Below, piece by piece: positions 1-7,468 of a stretch of DNA of 64,000 bases. Position 1 is the first letter of the stretch. Each line of letters starts with the position of its first letter. This stretch comes from an uncultured Bacteroidia bacterium (GTDB taxonomy: Bacteria; Bacteroidota; Bacteroidia; Bacteroidales; UBA932). The notes beneath the pieces are model-generated. The model was not told the origin of the DNA and made no database searches. It saw only the letters and a program-made list of their open reading frames with translations. A program made the position numbers and the translations under genes. The stretch spans positions 124,001 through 188,000 of the forward strand of contig CADANY010000001.1 in the NCBI GenBank assembly GCA_902789395.1. Reading direction: 5' to 3'.

Positions 1-451
1 CATCAACTCCATCCAGTCCGGTAACTCTGCCCTTGCAAGCCAGCTTGCCTCTTGTTGCTGCGAGAACCGTTTGGCTATTTGTGAACAGACCAACACGCTT
101 GGAACGGCGATCACCGGTGCAAGTCAGCGCAATGTGGATGCGATCTCTGATCTCAAGACTACGATGGTCAAGGAGTTCTGTGACGCGAAAGAGCGGGATA
201 TGCAGAACGAGATCAATCGTCAGGGAGACATCATCACCCAGCTCCGCAGCCAGATTAGCAACGACAAGCAGACGGAGGCATTTACCTCTGCGTTCAACGT
301 GCTCAACCAGAAGATCACCGACCTCGCGGCTCGCCAGCCAAACACGGTCCCTGTTCAGTGGCCTGCACTGACGGCGGTTAACACCACTCCTTACGTGAAT
401 GGTGGTTACTACGGAAATGGTTGGGGCTTCGGTAATGGCGTTAACTTTTAA
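1..451 (+). CDS. Phage late-region protein, N-terminus cut by window edge
   Basis: The frame is already open at base 2, so the start lies outside the window; 149 codons are visible. I do not recognise the family. The visible part begins with a short cysteine cluster (CCCEN), continues as a polar, probably helical stretch rich in Q, N, D and K, and ends in a Gly/Tyr/Asn-rich tail (NGGYYGNGWGFGNGVNF). It sits upstream of further rightward genes with strong Shine-Dalgarno sites, unlike the host genes, which mostly lack them. A virion or assembly role is inferred only from its place in the rightward late block. Confidence 0.7.
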   Translation, partial: INSIQSGNSALASQLASCCCENRLAICEQTNTLGTAITGASQRNVDAISDLKTTMVKEFCDAKERDMQNEINRQGDIITQLRSQISNDKQTEAFTSAFNVLNQKITDLAARQPNTVPVQWPALTAVNTTPYVNGGYYGNGWGFGNGVNF

Positions 452-463
452 GGAGGTAAAGCC

Positions 464-805
464 ATGTTCGGGTGCATGAACGTAATAAGCAACATAAACG
501 GAATCCCGTATTTGCGTACAAGTTCGGTTTCTGTTGGGACTGACACAGTGGATTTCAGTCTTGGCTTCCGTCGTATCCCGCCCGTTGGTTATATCACCAT
601 AAACATCGCGGACGCAATACCGACAGGAACAACCGGCACCCTGCCTGTGCGATTTACTCTCAATGGAAATACCAGGAACCTGACGTTTTTCGGCGGAGCA
701 AACGTAACAGCAGCGGACCTTGAAGGGACCGGTATACTAACCGTATTTTACGATTGGTATTCTGGGACACTTCAGGTTATCTCTCTTAGCCCGGCAACGG
801 CCTAA
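464..805 (+). CDS. Phage late-region protein of unknown function
   Basis: A 113-residue protein starting 12 bp after its upstream neighbour, with a strong AAGGAGG ribosome site at about 451-457 that fixes the ATG. The sequence is rich in Thr, Gly, Val and Ile with alternating hydrophobic residues, so a beta-sandwich fold is likely, as in many small virion decoration or tail proteins. No catalytic motif or membrane segment is seen. The structural role is inferred from composition and position. The next gene, on the opposite strand, is a homing endonuclease inserted between this gene and the next late gene. Confidence 0.7.
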   Translation: MFGCMNVISNINGIPYLRTSSVSVGTDTVDFSLGFRRIPPVGYITINIADAIPTGTTGTLPVRFTLNGNTRNLTFFGGANVTAADLEGTGILTVFYDWYSGTLQVISLSPATA

Positions 806-808
806 GAA

Positions 809-1471
809 TTAGATATCAGAGTTCTTTGACATACTGATAAGAGATTCGTAGTCGGATAGGTACATCCACTGGAATCCTTTGTGGCTCTTTAGGTGTCCGT
901 TGCACACTCGATGGATTGCAGAATGGTTGTATCCTTTGCTTTCAAGTTCGCTCATCGAGTCTAACACGCGAATGAGTTTTCCATTAAACAATTGTACGAT
1001 TTTTCTTCTATTCGGAGCGGGATTCCCTTTTCTACAACGAGATTGTGCTTGTTTGTGGTGCGTTTTAGAATTATTCATTTTATAGTCACACCACTGGAGG
1101 TTGCTTGAGTTGTTGTTTTTAGGGTTATCGTCTATGTGGTCAACACATGGGTAATTATTTGGATTCGGAATAAAAGCACGGGCGACAACAACGTGAACAA
1201 GTTCTGTTGAGTGTTTGCCCCCTTCGACGAAAGTCATTCTCCGATATGGGGTGCTTGGCGCGATAGATGTGCTACAAATATGGGGTTTCATTTTTTTGCG
1301 AAATGGTTTCCCATTTCGCACATATTCAAATGAATTTCGGATAGTCGCGATCCTCGCAAAATTCGAAACAATGTACGAGCCTTCTCGACCGACAACATCT
1401 CTCCATTCTTCTCCTGGCAGAGCTACGCTCTGAATAAATTCTTCTTTTGTCATTTTGTCAACTATTAACAT
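809..1471 (-). CDS. HNH homing endonuclease (NUMOD4-HNH-NUMOD1)
   Basis: A 220-residue free-standing homing endonuclease. A NUMOD4 segment (EEWRDVVGREGSYIVSN) lies at about residues 21-37, the HNH nuclease core (VDHIDDNPKNNNSSNLQW) in the centre, and a NUMOD1-type DNA-binding segment near the C-terminus (VQLFNGKLIRVLDSMSELES, then NHSAIHRVCNG). Such enzymes cut one DNA site and spread their own gene by gap repair. It lies antisense between two rightward phage genes and ends 3 bp from the stop of the upstream one, so it probably uses its own promoter. An in-frame ATG at 1453 is an alternative start. Confidence 0.92.
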   Translation of the reverse strand: MLIVDKMTKEEFIQSVALPGEEWRDVVGREGSYIVSNFARIATIRNSFEYVRNGKPFRKKMKPHICSTSIAPSTPYRRMTFVEGGKHSTELVHVVVARAFIPNPNNYPCVDHIDDNPKNNNSSNLQWCDYKMNNSKTHHKQAQSRCRKGNPAPNRRKIVQLFNGKLIRVLDSMSELESKGYNHSAIHRVCNGHLKSHKGFQWMYLSDYESLISMSKNSDI

Positions 1472-1575
1472 TATGTCAACGATGGAGAAAAGGGAAAGAG
1501 GCGTTGACGAACCTCTTGTCAGTAGGTCATGACTCCTACCTATTCCCTAATAACAAATATACAAATAATAATATT

Positions 1576-2070
1576 ATGTTCCAAGGAATTCAGCAGGGGA
1601 CATCCCTATATATTTTATACCGCAACGAGCCGCGAGTGGTGTCCGGCAACATTGTAAACGTTACGGGTCCGAAACCACCGAAGGCCAGCCAGGGCAATCC
1701 GATGGCCGCATTCGGAGGACTTGTAATGGAGGCTACTGTCTCGACTGGGAATGACACCACCTCTTTTGAGATTCCAGTTAACGCAACAACCGCAAACTAC
1801 CCGGACAAGGGCATTTTCATCAGTACCGATCGCACCGCAGTTGTAAGAGAGGTCGAGTCGATGGCAAACATGTCCAAACAGATCCTTTCTCAAGTCCCGA
1901 TGCACCAGAAGATGGTCACGGAGTGTGACAACCTTCTCTTGGAGTTGAATCCGGAGAAACAAAAGGAGGTCCAGACGGCGAAGGAGATGGCCGACCTCAA
2001 GGGCGAACTTGCGGATATGAAGAGGATGCTCTCTGCTTTCCTTGCAAACAAAGATAAAAAGGAGGAATAA
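1576..2070 (+). CDS. Phage late-region protein with C-terminal coiled coil
   Basis: The frame is open from 1447, but the ATG at 1576 (MFQGIQQGTSLYIL) is the likely start because the upstream codons show no phage-like protein and overlap the antisense endonuclease. This gives 164 residues. The first part (to about residue 85) is rich in Val, Thr, Pro and Gly and probably beta. The end is a heptad-like helix (EKQKEVQTAKEMADLKGELA) suitable for oligomerisation. The gene is followed after 2 bp by another small late gene, with an AAAAGGAGG site in the junction. Function unknown; a virion or scaffold role is inferred. Confidence 0.7.
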   Translation: MFQGIQQGTSLYILYRNEPRVVSGNIVNVTGPKPPKASQGNPMAAFGGLVMEATVSTGNDTTSFEIPVNATTANYPDKGIFISTDRTAVVREVESMANMSKQILSQVPMHQKMVTECDNLLLELNPEKQKEVQTAKEMADLKGELADMKRMLSAFLANKDKKEE

Positions 2071-2072
2071 CA

Positions 2073-2330
2073 ATGGGATACATTCACATACTCAGCAGAA
2101 GCGATGATCAAGATACGATCCGCTTCAAGAAGGCTCTCAAGATGGCCAAGCAGGGCATCATGGAAGCATGCGAACTCGCCGAAGAAATGGAGGAGCAGTT
2201 CTCCGACATGGAAGAAAGGGGCGGTCGCAGTTCCATGAGAGGCGGCTACAGTTCCAGATACTCCCGCCGGGATGACTGGGACGAGATGGACGAACGCCGG
2301 GGACGCGACAGCATGGGCCGCTACCGCTAG
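2073..2330 (+). CDS. Small charged phage protein
   Basis: An 85-residue protein preceded by a strong AAAGGAGGAA ribosome site. The N-terminal half is helical and acidic (ACELAEEMEEQFSDMEE). The C-terminal half is low complexity: Gly, Arg, Ser, Tyr and Asp repeats such as GGRSSMRGGYSSRYSRR. It is translationally linked to the preceding gene (2-bp gap) and is the last gene before a clear intrinsic terminator. No known domain is recognised. The basic, disordered tail would suit nucleic-acid or virion contact, but this is a guess. Confidence 0.65.
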   Translation: MGYIHILSRSDDQDTIRFKKALKMAKQGIMEACELAEEMEEQFSDMEERGGRSSMRGGYSSRYSRRDDWDEMDERRGRDSMGRYR

Positions 2331-2338
2331 TCCGAATC

Positions 2339-2363
2339 GGGAGGGCTCCGGCCCTCCCTTTTT
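2339..2363 (+). terminator. Rho-independent terminator of phage late block
   Basis: GGGAGGGC (2339-2346), loop TCCG, GCCCTCCC (2351-2358), then five T residues. It lies 8 bp after the stop of the 85-residue gene. The perfect 8-bp GC-rich stem and T run make the call firm. Confidence 0.93.
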
Positions 2364-2387
2364 CATAATCCGATAATTGAATGAACG

Positions 2388-2792
2388 ATGAACAGACTTG
2401 ATTATTTTGATATACTCCCCGAAGGGATGGACGCATATCTTTCCAGACACGGATACCACTTCTCTAAAGCTATGTTTACCTGGGCGGTGTCCATGATGGA
2501 GGACAGAAACGGAGATCCGGCGAGACTCGTTGACAAGGAAAGGGTCGACCAGATCTTGTCGGCAAACAACGTGACAGTCAAGAACAAGACTGGATACTAT
2601 GATGTCGCCTATGTGTACAACATGGCCCGGAACGACTATTTCGGCAGCTCGATCACTGACGAGGCTCATCTGTCGAAGTTTGTCAAGGACTATCTAGACG
2701 ATAAGGACGGGAGCAAGACGAGGGCATTCGACGAGTTCTACGCAAAGACAATTGCTCTCGGGATCGACATTCCCTGGGCTGATATGATCTGA
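2388..2792 (+). CDS. Phage hypothetical protein (MNRLDYFDILPEGM type)
   Basis: A 134-residue soluble protein starting just after the terminator at 2363, so it needs read-through or its own promoter. The N-terminus (LDYFDILPEGMDAYLSRHG) has the look of short proteins found in gut Bacteroidetes prophages, but I cannot name the family. The rest is mostly helical and charged, with no membrane segment or catalytic motif. It ends 2 bp before the next gene, with which it probably forms a pair. Confidence 0.68.
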   Translation: MNRLDYFDILPEGMDAYLSRHGYHFSKAMFTWAVSMMEDRNGDPARLVDKERVDQILSANNVTVKNKTGYYDVAYVYNMARNDYFGSSITDEAHLSKFVKDYLDDKDGSKTRAFDEFYAKTIALGIDIPWADMI

Positions 2793-2794
2793 TT

Positions 2795-3196
2795 ATGCAT
2801 CGGGTTTTAAAAATAGGCAGATGGGTCGTTGACTTCATCTTCGTTGTCAATGATTACGACATCGAAGGAACCCTCGGTTGTCTCTATGACTGCGAAGCAA
2901 GGAATGCGGATCTCAGGAGAGCGGAAGAGATCATGGAGAACGGGAAGTTGAACTGTGGTTTTACATTCTCCAATCCGGATATCTTCAGAGCCGTCGTCGT
3001 GATCGGTCCGACTTCATCCGGAGCGGAATTCGTTGACACGTTCACCCATGAGATCCACCACCTTGCCGTCAATATCGCGGCTGAACTCGGGATCGATCTG
3101 GAAAGCGAGACTCCGGCTTACATCGCCGGCGACTCAGCCAGAGCATTGGCCGATGCTGTATGCACGATGGGATGCCAGTGCTGCCGTCACGAATAA
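2795..3196 (+). CDS. Small phage protein with HEIHH zinc-protease-like motif
   Basis: 133 residues. The segment DTFTHEIHHLAVNIAAELGI contains HEIHH, which fits the HExxH zinc-binding and catalytic motif of metallopeptidases. Downstream comes ETPAYIAGDSARALADAVC, which could supply a third ligand (the E of ETPAYIAG, as in gluzincin-like folds). The Cys-rich end (CTMGCQCCRHE) is unusual and could bind metal. It is the last gene of the rightward block and overlaps the end of the leftward block by 10 bp. The fold assignment rests on the motif only; the substrate is unknown. Confidence 0.65.
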   Translation: MHRVLKIGRWVVDFIFVVNDYDIEGTLGCLYDCEARNADLRRAEEIMENGKLNCGFTFSNPDIFRAVVVIGPTSSGAEFVDTFTHEIHHLAVNIAAELGIDLESETPAYIAGDSARALADAVCTMGCQCCRHE

Positions 3197-3564
3197 CGGC
3201 GGAAGAAGATTTCGTAATAGGTTGTGAGTCCATCCTCGATCTTGACCTCTTTACAGATCCGATAGACTCCATATCCGGAAAGATGTTGCGACAGTTGCCT
3301 GGAGAGGTGGGCGGAATTGATCCGTCCACTCCTCCCACGCATCTTCACTTCGTACCCGATCTCCTTGTCGGATCTCCCGATATAAATCCGGTCGCGGCCA
3401 TTCATCGCCTGCTCTCCATCTTGCCGGACGAACACTTTCGGTTTCTGCTCGGAGAGTCCGAGAAGAGAGCATGCACTCTCATTGAGAACGCACCTCTCTT
3501 TGTATACCCTTATTGACGGAACGGATTTCTGGAGCCGATTGTCAAGGTCTACCAGTCTTGCCAT
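3187..3564 (-). CDS. Phage hypothetical protein, end of early block
   Basis: The start is set at the ATG at 3564 (MARLVDLDNRL), which follows a GGGGAGGAAA ribosome site; an upstream in-frame ATG at 3591 lies inside the preceding gene. 125 residues. The middle (KVFVRQDGEQAMNGRDRIYI) and the C-terminal IEDGLTTYYEIFFRRYS look like a compact alpha/beta protein, but I recognise no family. It follows the VRR-NUC gene with almost no gap and is the last gene of the leftward block, overlapping tail to tail with the HEIHH gene. Confidence 0.65.
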   Translation of the reverse strand: MARLVDLDNRLQKSVPSIRVYKERCVLNESACSLLGLSEQKPKVFVRQDGEQAMNGRDRIYIGRSDKEIGYEVKMRGRSGRINSAHLSRQLSQHLSGYGVYRICKEVKIEDGLTTYYEIFFRRYS

Positions 3565-3565
3565 A

Positions 3566-3958
3566 CTATTTCCTCCCCAAATAGTCTTCAATACATCTCA
3601 CGAATTCATCAAAGTTCCGGATAACAACGTACTGGTATCCTTCTTTCTCGACTGCTACCTGCCACTCTTTCTGGGCAGAAGATTGATATGTTTTTCCCTT
3701 ATGCTCTTTCCCATTCTCGTCAAAGGTGATGGCCTCTTTCTTGAATTCTATGCAGAGACCGTTTCGCCCGTTGGATGGGACAAGAAGGATAGAATCGGAT
3801 ACGCCGGCAACAACTCCCTCCCCTTTCATGATGGCGGCTTCCCTCTTTCCGCGAGACCCTCCGTTCGGGACGGCAAAGTAATTGAGCCTATATTCCGGAT
3901 ACTGAAGTCTGAACCACTTGAAGCATCCTTGTTGTAGAAGTGATTCGTTGTGTCTCAT
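3566..3958 (-). CDS. VRR-NUC domain nuclease
   Basis: A 130-residue stand-alone VRR-NUC domain, a minimal PD-(D/E)XK nuclease common in phage replication modules. Visible motifs are AVPNGGSRGKREAAIMKGEG (about residues 29-48), GVSDSILLVP with the catalytic Asp, and CIEFKKE with the Glu and Lys of the core. A C-terminal helix with QSSAQKEWQVAVEKEGYQY follows, typical of the family. It probably resolves branched DNA or nicks during replication and recombination. It overlaps the upstream HNH gene by 4 bp (ATGA), so translation is coupled. Confidence 0.9.
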   Translation of the reverse strand: MRHNESLLQQGCFKWFRLQYPEYRLNYFAVPNGGSRGKREAAIMKGEGVVAGVSDSILLVPSNGRNGLCIEFKKEAITFDENGKEHKGKTYQSSAQKEWQVAVEKEGYQYVVIRNFDEFVRCIEDYLGRK

Positions 3959-4644
3959 TCCCCCGTACTCCCATATCCGCCGGTTCCCCGGTAAGATTTA
4001 CATGATTCAAGGTTGGTCCGCTTTATAAATCGCCCGCTTTTATTATCTCTTGGAATGCGATTAAGGCGATTGTGGTACGACGCATGCTCTCCCCGTGTCA
4101 TAATTTCCAAATTTGCAACATCGTTATTGCTATGATTTCCATCTTTGTGATGCAAAACAAAACCTCTTTTAAGGATATGACGACCGTTAGCTTCTTCAAA
4201 ATATTTAGGATCAAACATGAGGTGGTTTTCTTCTACAACGAGGTGATGTTTAAGAACTCGTCCGGCACAATCCGCCATTGGATGACCTGGAGAATAAACT
4301 CTTATTTCCATAAGCCTGTGGTTCGCTTTTTCGATTTCTTCGCCCTTAAATGAATCATTTTTATCTCCTTTTAACCCATATTGATGGTTATTCTCTCCGC
4401 GAAACCACTTTTTCTTATATTCATACATACATTTCCGAGAGCAAAATGTCCCCATATGTCTCTCATATCTCTCTCTTTGAGACTTTTTGAGATGAAACTC
4501 ACTTCCACAATTTGTGCAACAAACGTTCGGTTTTGCCGTAATCCCAACTTGTCGACATTCGGGAGAACAATACAAGACCATTTTTCTCCAGTGCGGATAA
4601 CCAAATTCTTTCCCGCAAATCTTGCATTCTTTATATAATATCAT
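3955..4644 (-). CDS. Zinc-finger HNH homing endonuclease carrying dUTPase motif V at its C-terminus
   Basis: 229 residues. The N-terminus has treble-clef zinc fingers (CKICGKEF, CSPEC, then CTNCGSEF and FCSRKC). The HNH core is at about residues 163-195 (VLHHKDGNHSNNDVANLEIM, then ASYHNRL). The last 11 residues, RGTGGYGSTGE, match the C-terminal motif V of dUTPases (RGxGGFGSTG), and the gene directly follows a dUTPase gene that lacks that motif. The simplest reading is that the endonuclease gene inserted into dut and fused in frame to its 3' end. It overlaps dut by 4 bp (4641-4644) and the VRR-NUC gene by 4 bp. Confidence 0.88.
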   Translation of the reverse strand: MILYKECKICGKEFGYPHWRKMVLYCSPECRQVGITAKPNVCCTNCGSEFHLKKSQRERYERHMGTFCSRKCMYEYKKKWFRGENNHQYGLKGDKNDSFKGEEIEKANHRLMEIRVYSPGHPMADCAGRVLKHHLVVEENHLMFDPKYFEEANGRHILKRGFVLHHKDGNHSNNDVANLEIMTRGEHASYHNRLNRIPRDNKSGRFIKRTNLESCKSYRGTGGYGSTGE

Positions 4645-5009
4645 AAGGCAATATCTATTATTGGAATTTGGATAAACAAAATTGAACCAACTACATCTCC
4701 AATGGTATATCGGCTGATGTGTGGATGAATAAGTCTGTATCTAAATACTATTTCCTCTTTACAATTCGTATTGACAACGCCAATTGAATCAGATAAATAC
4801 AGTTGGTGTCTATAAATGTCATTTGGGGGGAAGAGAAGGCCAATGACCCCCTCAGGCATTTCTACGGCAATCCCCGTGTGATAAGTAACGATGTTTCTCT
4901 TACGGTCTTCATCCACCCCGATGGCAACGAGATCGTATCCCGCATCCGTCTGATGTGCCTTCTGTGGAATCACTGCATCCAGATCCAATTTCTTAATTCT
5001 TACTTTCAT
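4641..5009 (-). CDS. dut: dUTPase-like protein lacking C-terminal motif V
   Basis: 122 residues of the trimeric dUTPase fold, which normally hydrolyses dUTP to dUMP and keeps uracil out of DNA. Motif I is clear (TDAGYDLVAIG). The motif II region reads FPPNDIYRHQL instead of an RSS-type motif, and motif III reads GVVNTNCKEEI, where the catalytic Asp of GVID and the following Tyr are replaced by Asn and Cys. Motif IV (YTIGDVVGSILFIQIP) is present. Motif V is absent here but found at the end of the downstream HNH protein. Activity is therefore doubtful; the protein may be decaying or work with the fused fragment in trans. Confidence 0.75.
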   Translation of the reverse strand: MKVRIKKLDLDAVIPQKAHQTDAGYDLVAIGVDEDRKRNIVTYHTGIAVEMPEGVIGLLFPPNDIYRHQLYLSDSIGVVNTNCKEEIVFRYRLIHPHISRYTIGDVVGSILFIQIPIIDIAL

Positions 5010-5235
5010 CGTCTAATATCTTTTGAATCTTCTTTATGTCTGTTTCTTCTTTAATTGCATCAACAACCCGTCGGATGCCGTACTTGTCGATGTACTCTGC
5101 CAGATCCTCTCTGACGAGAGCTTGGGATGTTGGTTCGATGTAGTACCATTCTCCGTTGATACGGCATCCTCCAAACCATCGGCAGGCGGACATGGTGGTC
5201 TTTATCCATTCGGAATAAGGGATGATTGGCTTCAT
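4993..5235 (-). CDS. Small phage early protein, unknown
   Basis: 80 residues, overlapping the dUTPase start by 17 bp and the upstream gene by 4 bp. It begins KPIIPYSEWIKTTMSACRW and ends in an acidic/lysine helix (IKEETDIKKIQKILDDESKN). There is no membrane segment or known motif. Tight overlaps and conserved spacing support it as a real gene of the early operon. Confidence 0.65.
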   Translation of the reverse strand: MKPIIPYSEWIKTTMSACRWFGGCRINGEWYYIEPTSQALVREDLAEYIDKYGIRRVVDAIKEETDIKKIQKILDDESKN

Positions 5236-5540
5236 AGTTTCTCCGTTGCTATATCACAATAACGATAAACGAGTGCCCGCAGTTCATTTGCAAACTTGGT
5301 TGCGGCTTCTTCCCTTGCTCTCATGGGGAGGTCGAGTTTTTCATGATACTCCCACATTTTGTCGAGTGCGGCATCGCAGAAGATACATAGGGATGCCCGG
5401 AAAGCGTCGTTGGAGTAGTGCGGTATGTCCCCGGGAAGGTTAGTGTTCCGTTCAGCGACAGCCAGTTCGAGTTCCTGGAGGATGGGGCCTATCTTTTCCC
5501 CGAAGCAGGGTTCATTTAGTTCTTTTCGTTTGTCTTTCAT
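5232..5540 (-). CDS. Small phage early protein, unknown
   Basis: 102 residues, predicted all-helical and soluble. The central FRASLCIFCDAALDKMWEYH and the C-terminal TKFANELRALVYRYCDIATE are amphipathic. No recognised family. It sits between the 233-codon unknown gene (2-bp gap) and the 80-residue gene (4-bp overlap), as one unit of the leftward operon. Confidence 0.65.
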   Translation of the reverse strand: MKDKRKELNEPCFGEKIGPILQELELAVAERNTNLPGDIPHYSNDAFRASLCIFCDAALDKMWEYHEKLDLPMRAREEAATKFANELRALVYRYCDIATEKL

Positions 5541-5542
5541 CT

Positions 5543-6217
5543 CTAATTTTCTCTTACCCAGTCATACATCTTGTGAACAAGGGCCATGCAAGCGTCCCGC
5601 ATCTGTGGACAGTTGTTAAGATTCCGGTTCGGCCCTCCGATCCCCGCATAGTAGACATCCATGAATTTCTCGGACGCTCTCTCGATGGTGGCGAGGTCCT
5701 TATTCTGGTTCTCCTTTTCCCGGTAGTTCTTACCATTGATGACCCACTGACGCTCCCCTATCTTTGCCTTGCTTTTCGCCAGGTCGTAGTTCTTGTAAAC
5801 TGCCTTCCAGATCTCCAGGGAATAATGAGTAAGGAGGTTGGATATGTTCGCACAAGCAAGTACTTTCTGTTGGTCGAGAGTGAGGAAGTCAAAGCAGTTC
5901 ATTGTCTGTATTTCCGCTATGGCCTTCGCGTTGGAGATATAGTCTTCAAGGCTGTCCATCTTGTCGATGATTTCGTCCTGTTCCTCCTGTGTGAAAGCCG
6001 CGAGGAACATCCGGTCGAATCTGTCGTATGCCTTCTCCCAATCTGATTTCAACCGTTTCAATTCGTGCTTCGCCTCCAGAGGTCGTATGGTCTTGTTATA
6101 CATGTTATAGACGACATCCATCACAATAAAAGGCATGACCGGAAGGATTGATTCTCCGGAGACCTTGGAGTACCCGATATGGGCGAGGTATTTTTCTACT
6201 ATTTCTGAGTTCTTCAT
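5543..6217 (-). CDS. Phage early protein of unknown function
   Basis: The ATG at 6217 (MKNSEIVEKYLAHIG) is preferred: it overlaps the upstream stop by 4 bp (ATGA), while a longer frame begins inside that gene. 224 residues, almost entirely alpha-helical and charged, with a hydrophobic face (QTMNCFDFLTLDQQKVLACA) but no transmembrane segment. The C-terminal part (YYAGIGGPNRNLNNCPQMRD, then ALVHKMYDWV) may be a small conserved motif. No function can be assigned. Confidence 0.65.
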   Translation of the reverse strand: MKNSEIVEKYLAHIGYSKVSGESILPVMPFIVMDVVYNMYNKTIRPLEAKHELKRLKSDWEKAYDRFDRMFLAAFTQEEQDEIIDKMDSLEDYISNAKAIAEIQTMNCFDFLTLDQQKVLACANISNLLTHYSLEIWKAVYKNYDLAKSKAKIGERQWVINGKNYREKENQNKDLATIERASEKFMDVYYAGIGGPNRNLNNCPQMRDACMALVHKMYDWVREN

Positions 6218-6573
6218 CGCTTGTAAACCTTCACATCTTTCCACTTACCCAGCTTGACATCTTCAGGAACGAGAAAGTCAATCTTGTCCTGCCCGGCCCA
6301 CTTGGAGTGCATAGTATCTTCGACCACCCACTTGCCATCGTACCTCCCGGTTCCCAGAACATAGACCGTATCGCCATAGTGGATGCCATGTTTCATCATC
6401 ATGGTTCTTTCCATAGCGAGGATACGCAGTTCTTGGACTTTTGAGGGGTCTATTTTGAAGCCTGATGCCGTGACTGTGGGATTACTACCACACTGCTCCG
6501 GAACTGCGTTGTAGACCGTCGCAGTGGTCGAGAACGAAATGAGAATCCAGCCTATCAGTTCAAACATAATCAT
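6214..6573 (-). CDS. Exported 3D-domain (double-psi beta-barrel) protein, putative cell-wall lytic factor
   Basis: 119 residues. A short hydrophobic N-terminus (MIMFELIGWILISFS) would act as a signal or anchor. The rest matches the 3D domain seen in MltA/YuiC-like proteins: TATVYNAVPEQCGSNPTVTA, then SGFKID, GDTVYVLG and GKWVVEDTMHSKWAGQDKID, the last holding the conserved Asp residues that name the domain. Such domains act on peptidoglycan or its turnover. In a phage this suggests entry, lysis or wall modification, though it lies in the early block rather than in a lysis cassette. The assignment is by motif order. Confidence 0.72.
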   Translation of the reverse strand: MIMFELIGWILISFSTTATVYNAVPEQCGSNPTVTASGFKIDPSKVQELRILAMERTMMMKHGIHYGDTVYVLGTGRYDGKWVVEDTMHSKWAGQDKIDFLVPEDVKLGKWKDVKVYKR

Positions 6574-6636
6574 AAGGGTTAAGGGGCGATGTTGTTTTAT
6601 TCAGTATCGGGTTAAGTGAGCACCGCCCCGTTGGTT

Positions 6637-6897
6637 TTACTTCTTGGCTTTCTTGGCCTCTTTTTCTGCTTCAAGAGCCTGACGGTTGTCAAGTTCGACA
6701 TAGTAGTTCCTTACCCACTCACCGAACTTGACAGTACCGAAGACGAGGATTGCGAAGGATACGAGCCCTACGATTCCTCTCCAGGTCTCTCCCGCATCAA
6801 GGCAGAAACTGATGTTGACTCCCAAGCCGATAGTAATCAGCAGGAATCCGAGCCAGATCAATACGATTCTGACATTGTTTTCTTTTGTAGTGTTCAT
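6637..6897 (-). CDS. Two-helix membrane protein (holin-like size)
   Basis: 86 residues from the ATG at 6897. Two transmembrane segments are clear: VLIWLGFLLITIGLGVNISF and GIVGLVSFAILVFGTVKF, followed by a charged lysine/glutamate tail (EAEKEAKKAKK). Size, topology and basic tail resemble holins, and the neighbouring gene encodes a 3D-domain protein; but holins usually sit with endolysins in late blocks, so the role is uncertain. Confidence 0.62.
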   Translation of the reverse strand: MNTTKENNVRIVLIWLGFLLITIGLGVNISFCLDAGETWRGIVGLVSFAILVFGTVKFGEWVRNYYVELDNRQALEAEKEAKKAKK

Positions 6898-6914
6898 GAA
6901 CAAAAAAGATTAAG

Positions 6915-7187
6915 TTAAACATTATTGCCCTCTCGGGCTTTTACGATTATCTCTACAAGGTCTGCTATCAGGTCAACGGCAGACTGCGTGGAGTCAAAGT
7001 CATAGATGTAGTCGAGCTTGTGGACTTCCTCCCAGAGCTGGTCGATGGACCATGCCGGAGTGTAGTTTGGGCGATTGAATTCAACCACATATCCATCCGG
7101 TACAGGGACATAGCAGAAGTCCGCATCCTCTCTCTTTAATCCGACCCGAATAAGGTCATAGGACTGGCTGATAGTTGTTATTGTCAT
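6915..7187 (-). CDS. Small phage early protein (PAWSIDQLWE type)
   Basis: 90 residues, soluble, with a C-terminal acidic helix (AVDLIADLVEIIVKAREG) and a central YTPAWSIDQLWEEVHKLDY of a kind repeated in small gut-phage proteins of unknown role. It overlaps the upstream membrane protein gene by 4 bp. Confidence 0.65.
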   Translation of the reverse strand: MTITTISQSYDLIRVGLKREDADFCYVPVPDGYVVEFNRPNYTPAWSIDQLWEEVHKLDYIYDFDSTQSAVDLIADLVEIIVKAREGNNV

Positions 7188-7468
7188 TTCGACTCCTTTT
7201 TAAGTACCATATAAGTCGTATCTTGTCCGTTGATAATCGGGACTATTGTATATTCTGATGCCTTGAACTCGAAATAAGACCTCTTGCTTATCCGCCAATC
7301 GACAAAGCAGACCCAGTACGTATAGCACATGATTAACCCAGATATGACACAGATAAAGAGGAACGGAACAGGGCTTCGGTCTTTCTCCTTCTTCCCGTAT
7401 ATAATAAAGCCAAGAATAGTCAGAGAAACGGCAAATACGACGGAAGAAATTATCAATGCTGTTTTCAT
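7184..7468 (-). CDS. Small two-helix membrane protein
   Basis: 94 residues. The first hydrophobic helix is at the N-terminus (ALIISSVVFAVSLTILGFII) and the second at about residues 33-52 (VPFLFICVISGLIMCYTYWV). A soluble C-terminal tail of about 40 residues follows (SEYTIVPIINGQDTTYMVLK). It abuts its upstream neighbour without a gap. Function unknown; an effect on the host envelope or exclusion of other phages is only possible. Confidence 0.62.
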   Translation of the reverse strand: MKTALIISSVVFAVSLTILGFIIYGKKEKDRSPVPFLFICVISGLIMCYTYWVCFVDWRISKRSYFEFKASEYTIVPIINGQDTTYMVLKKESK

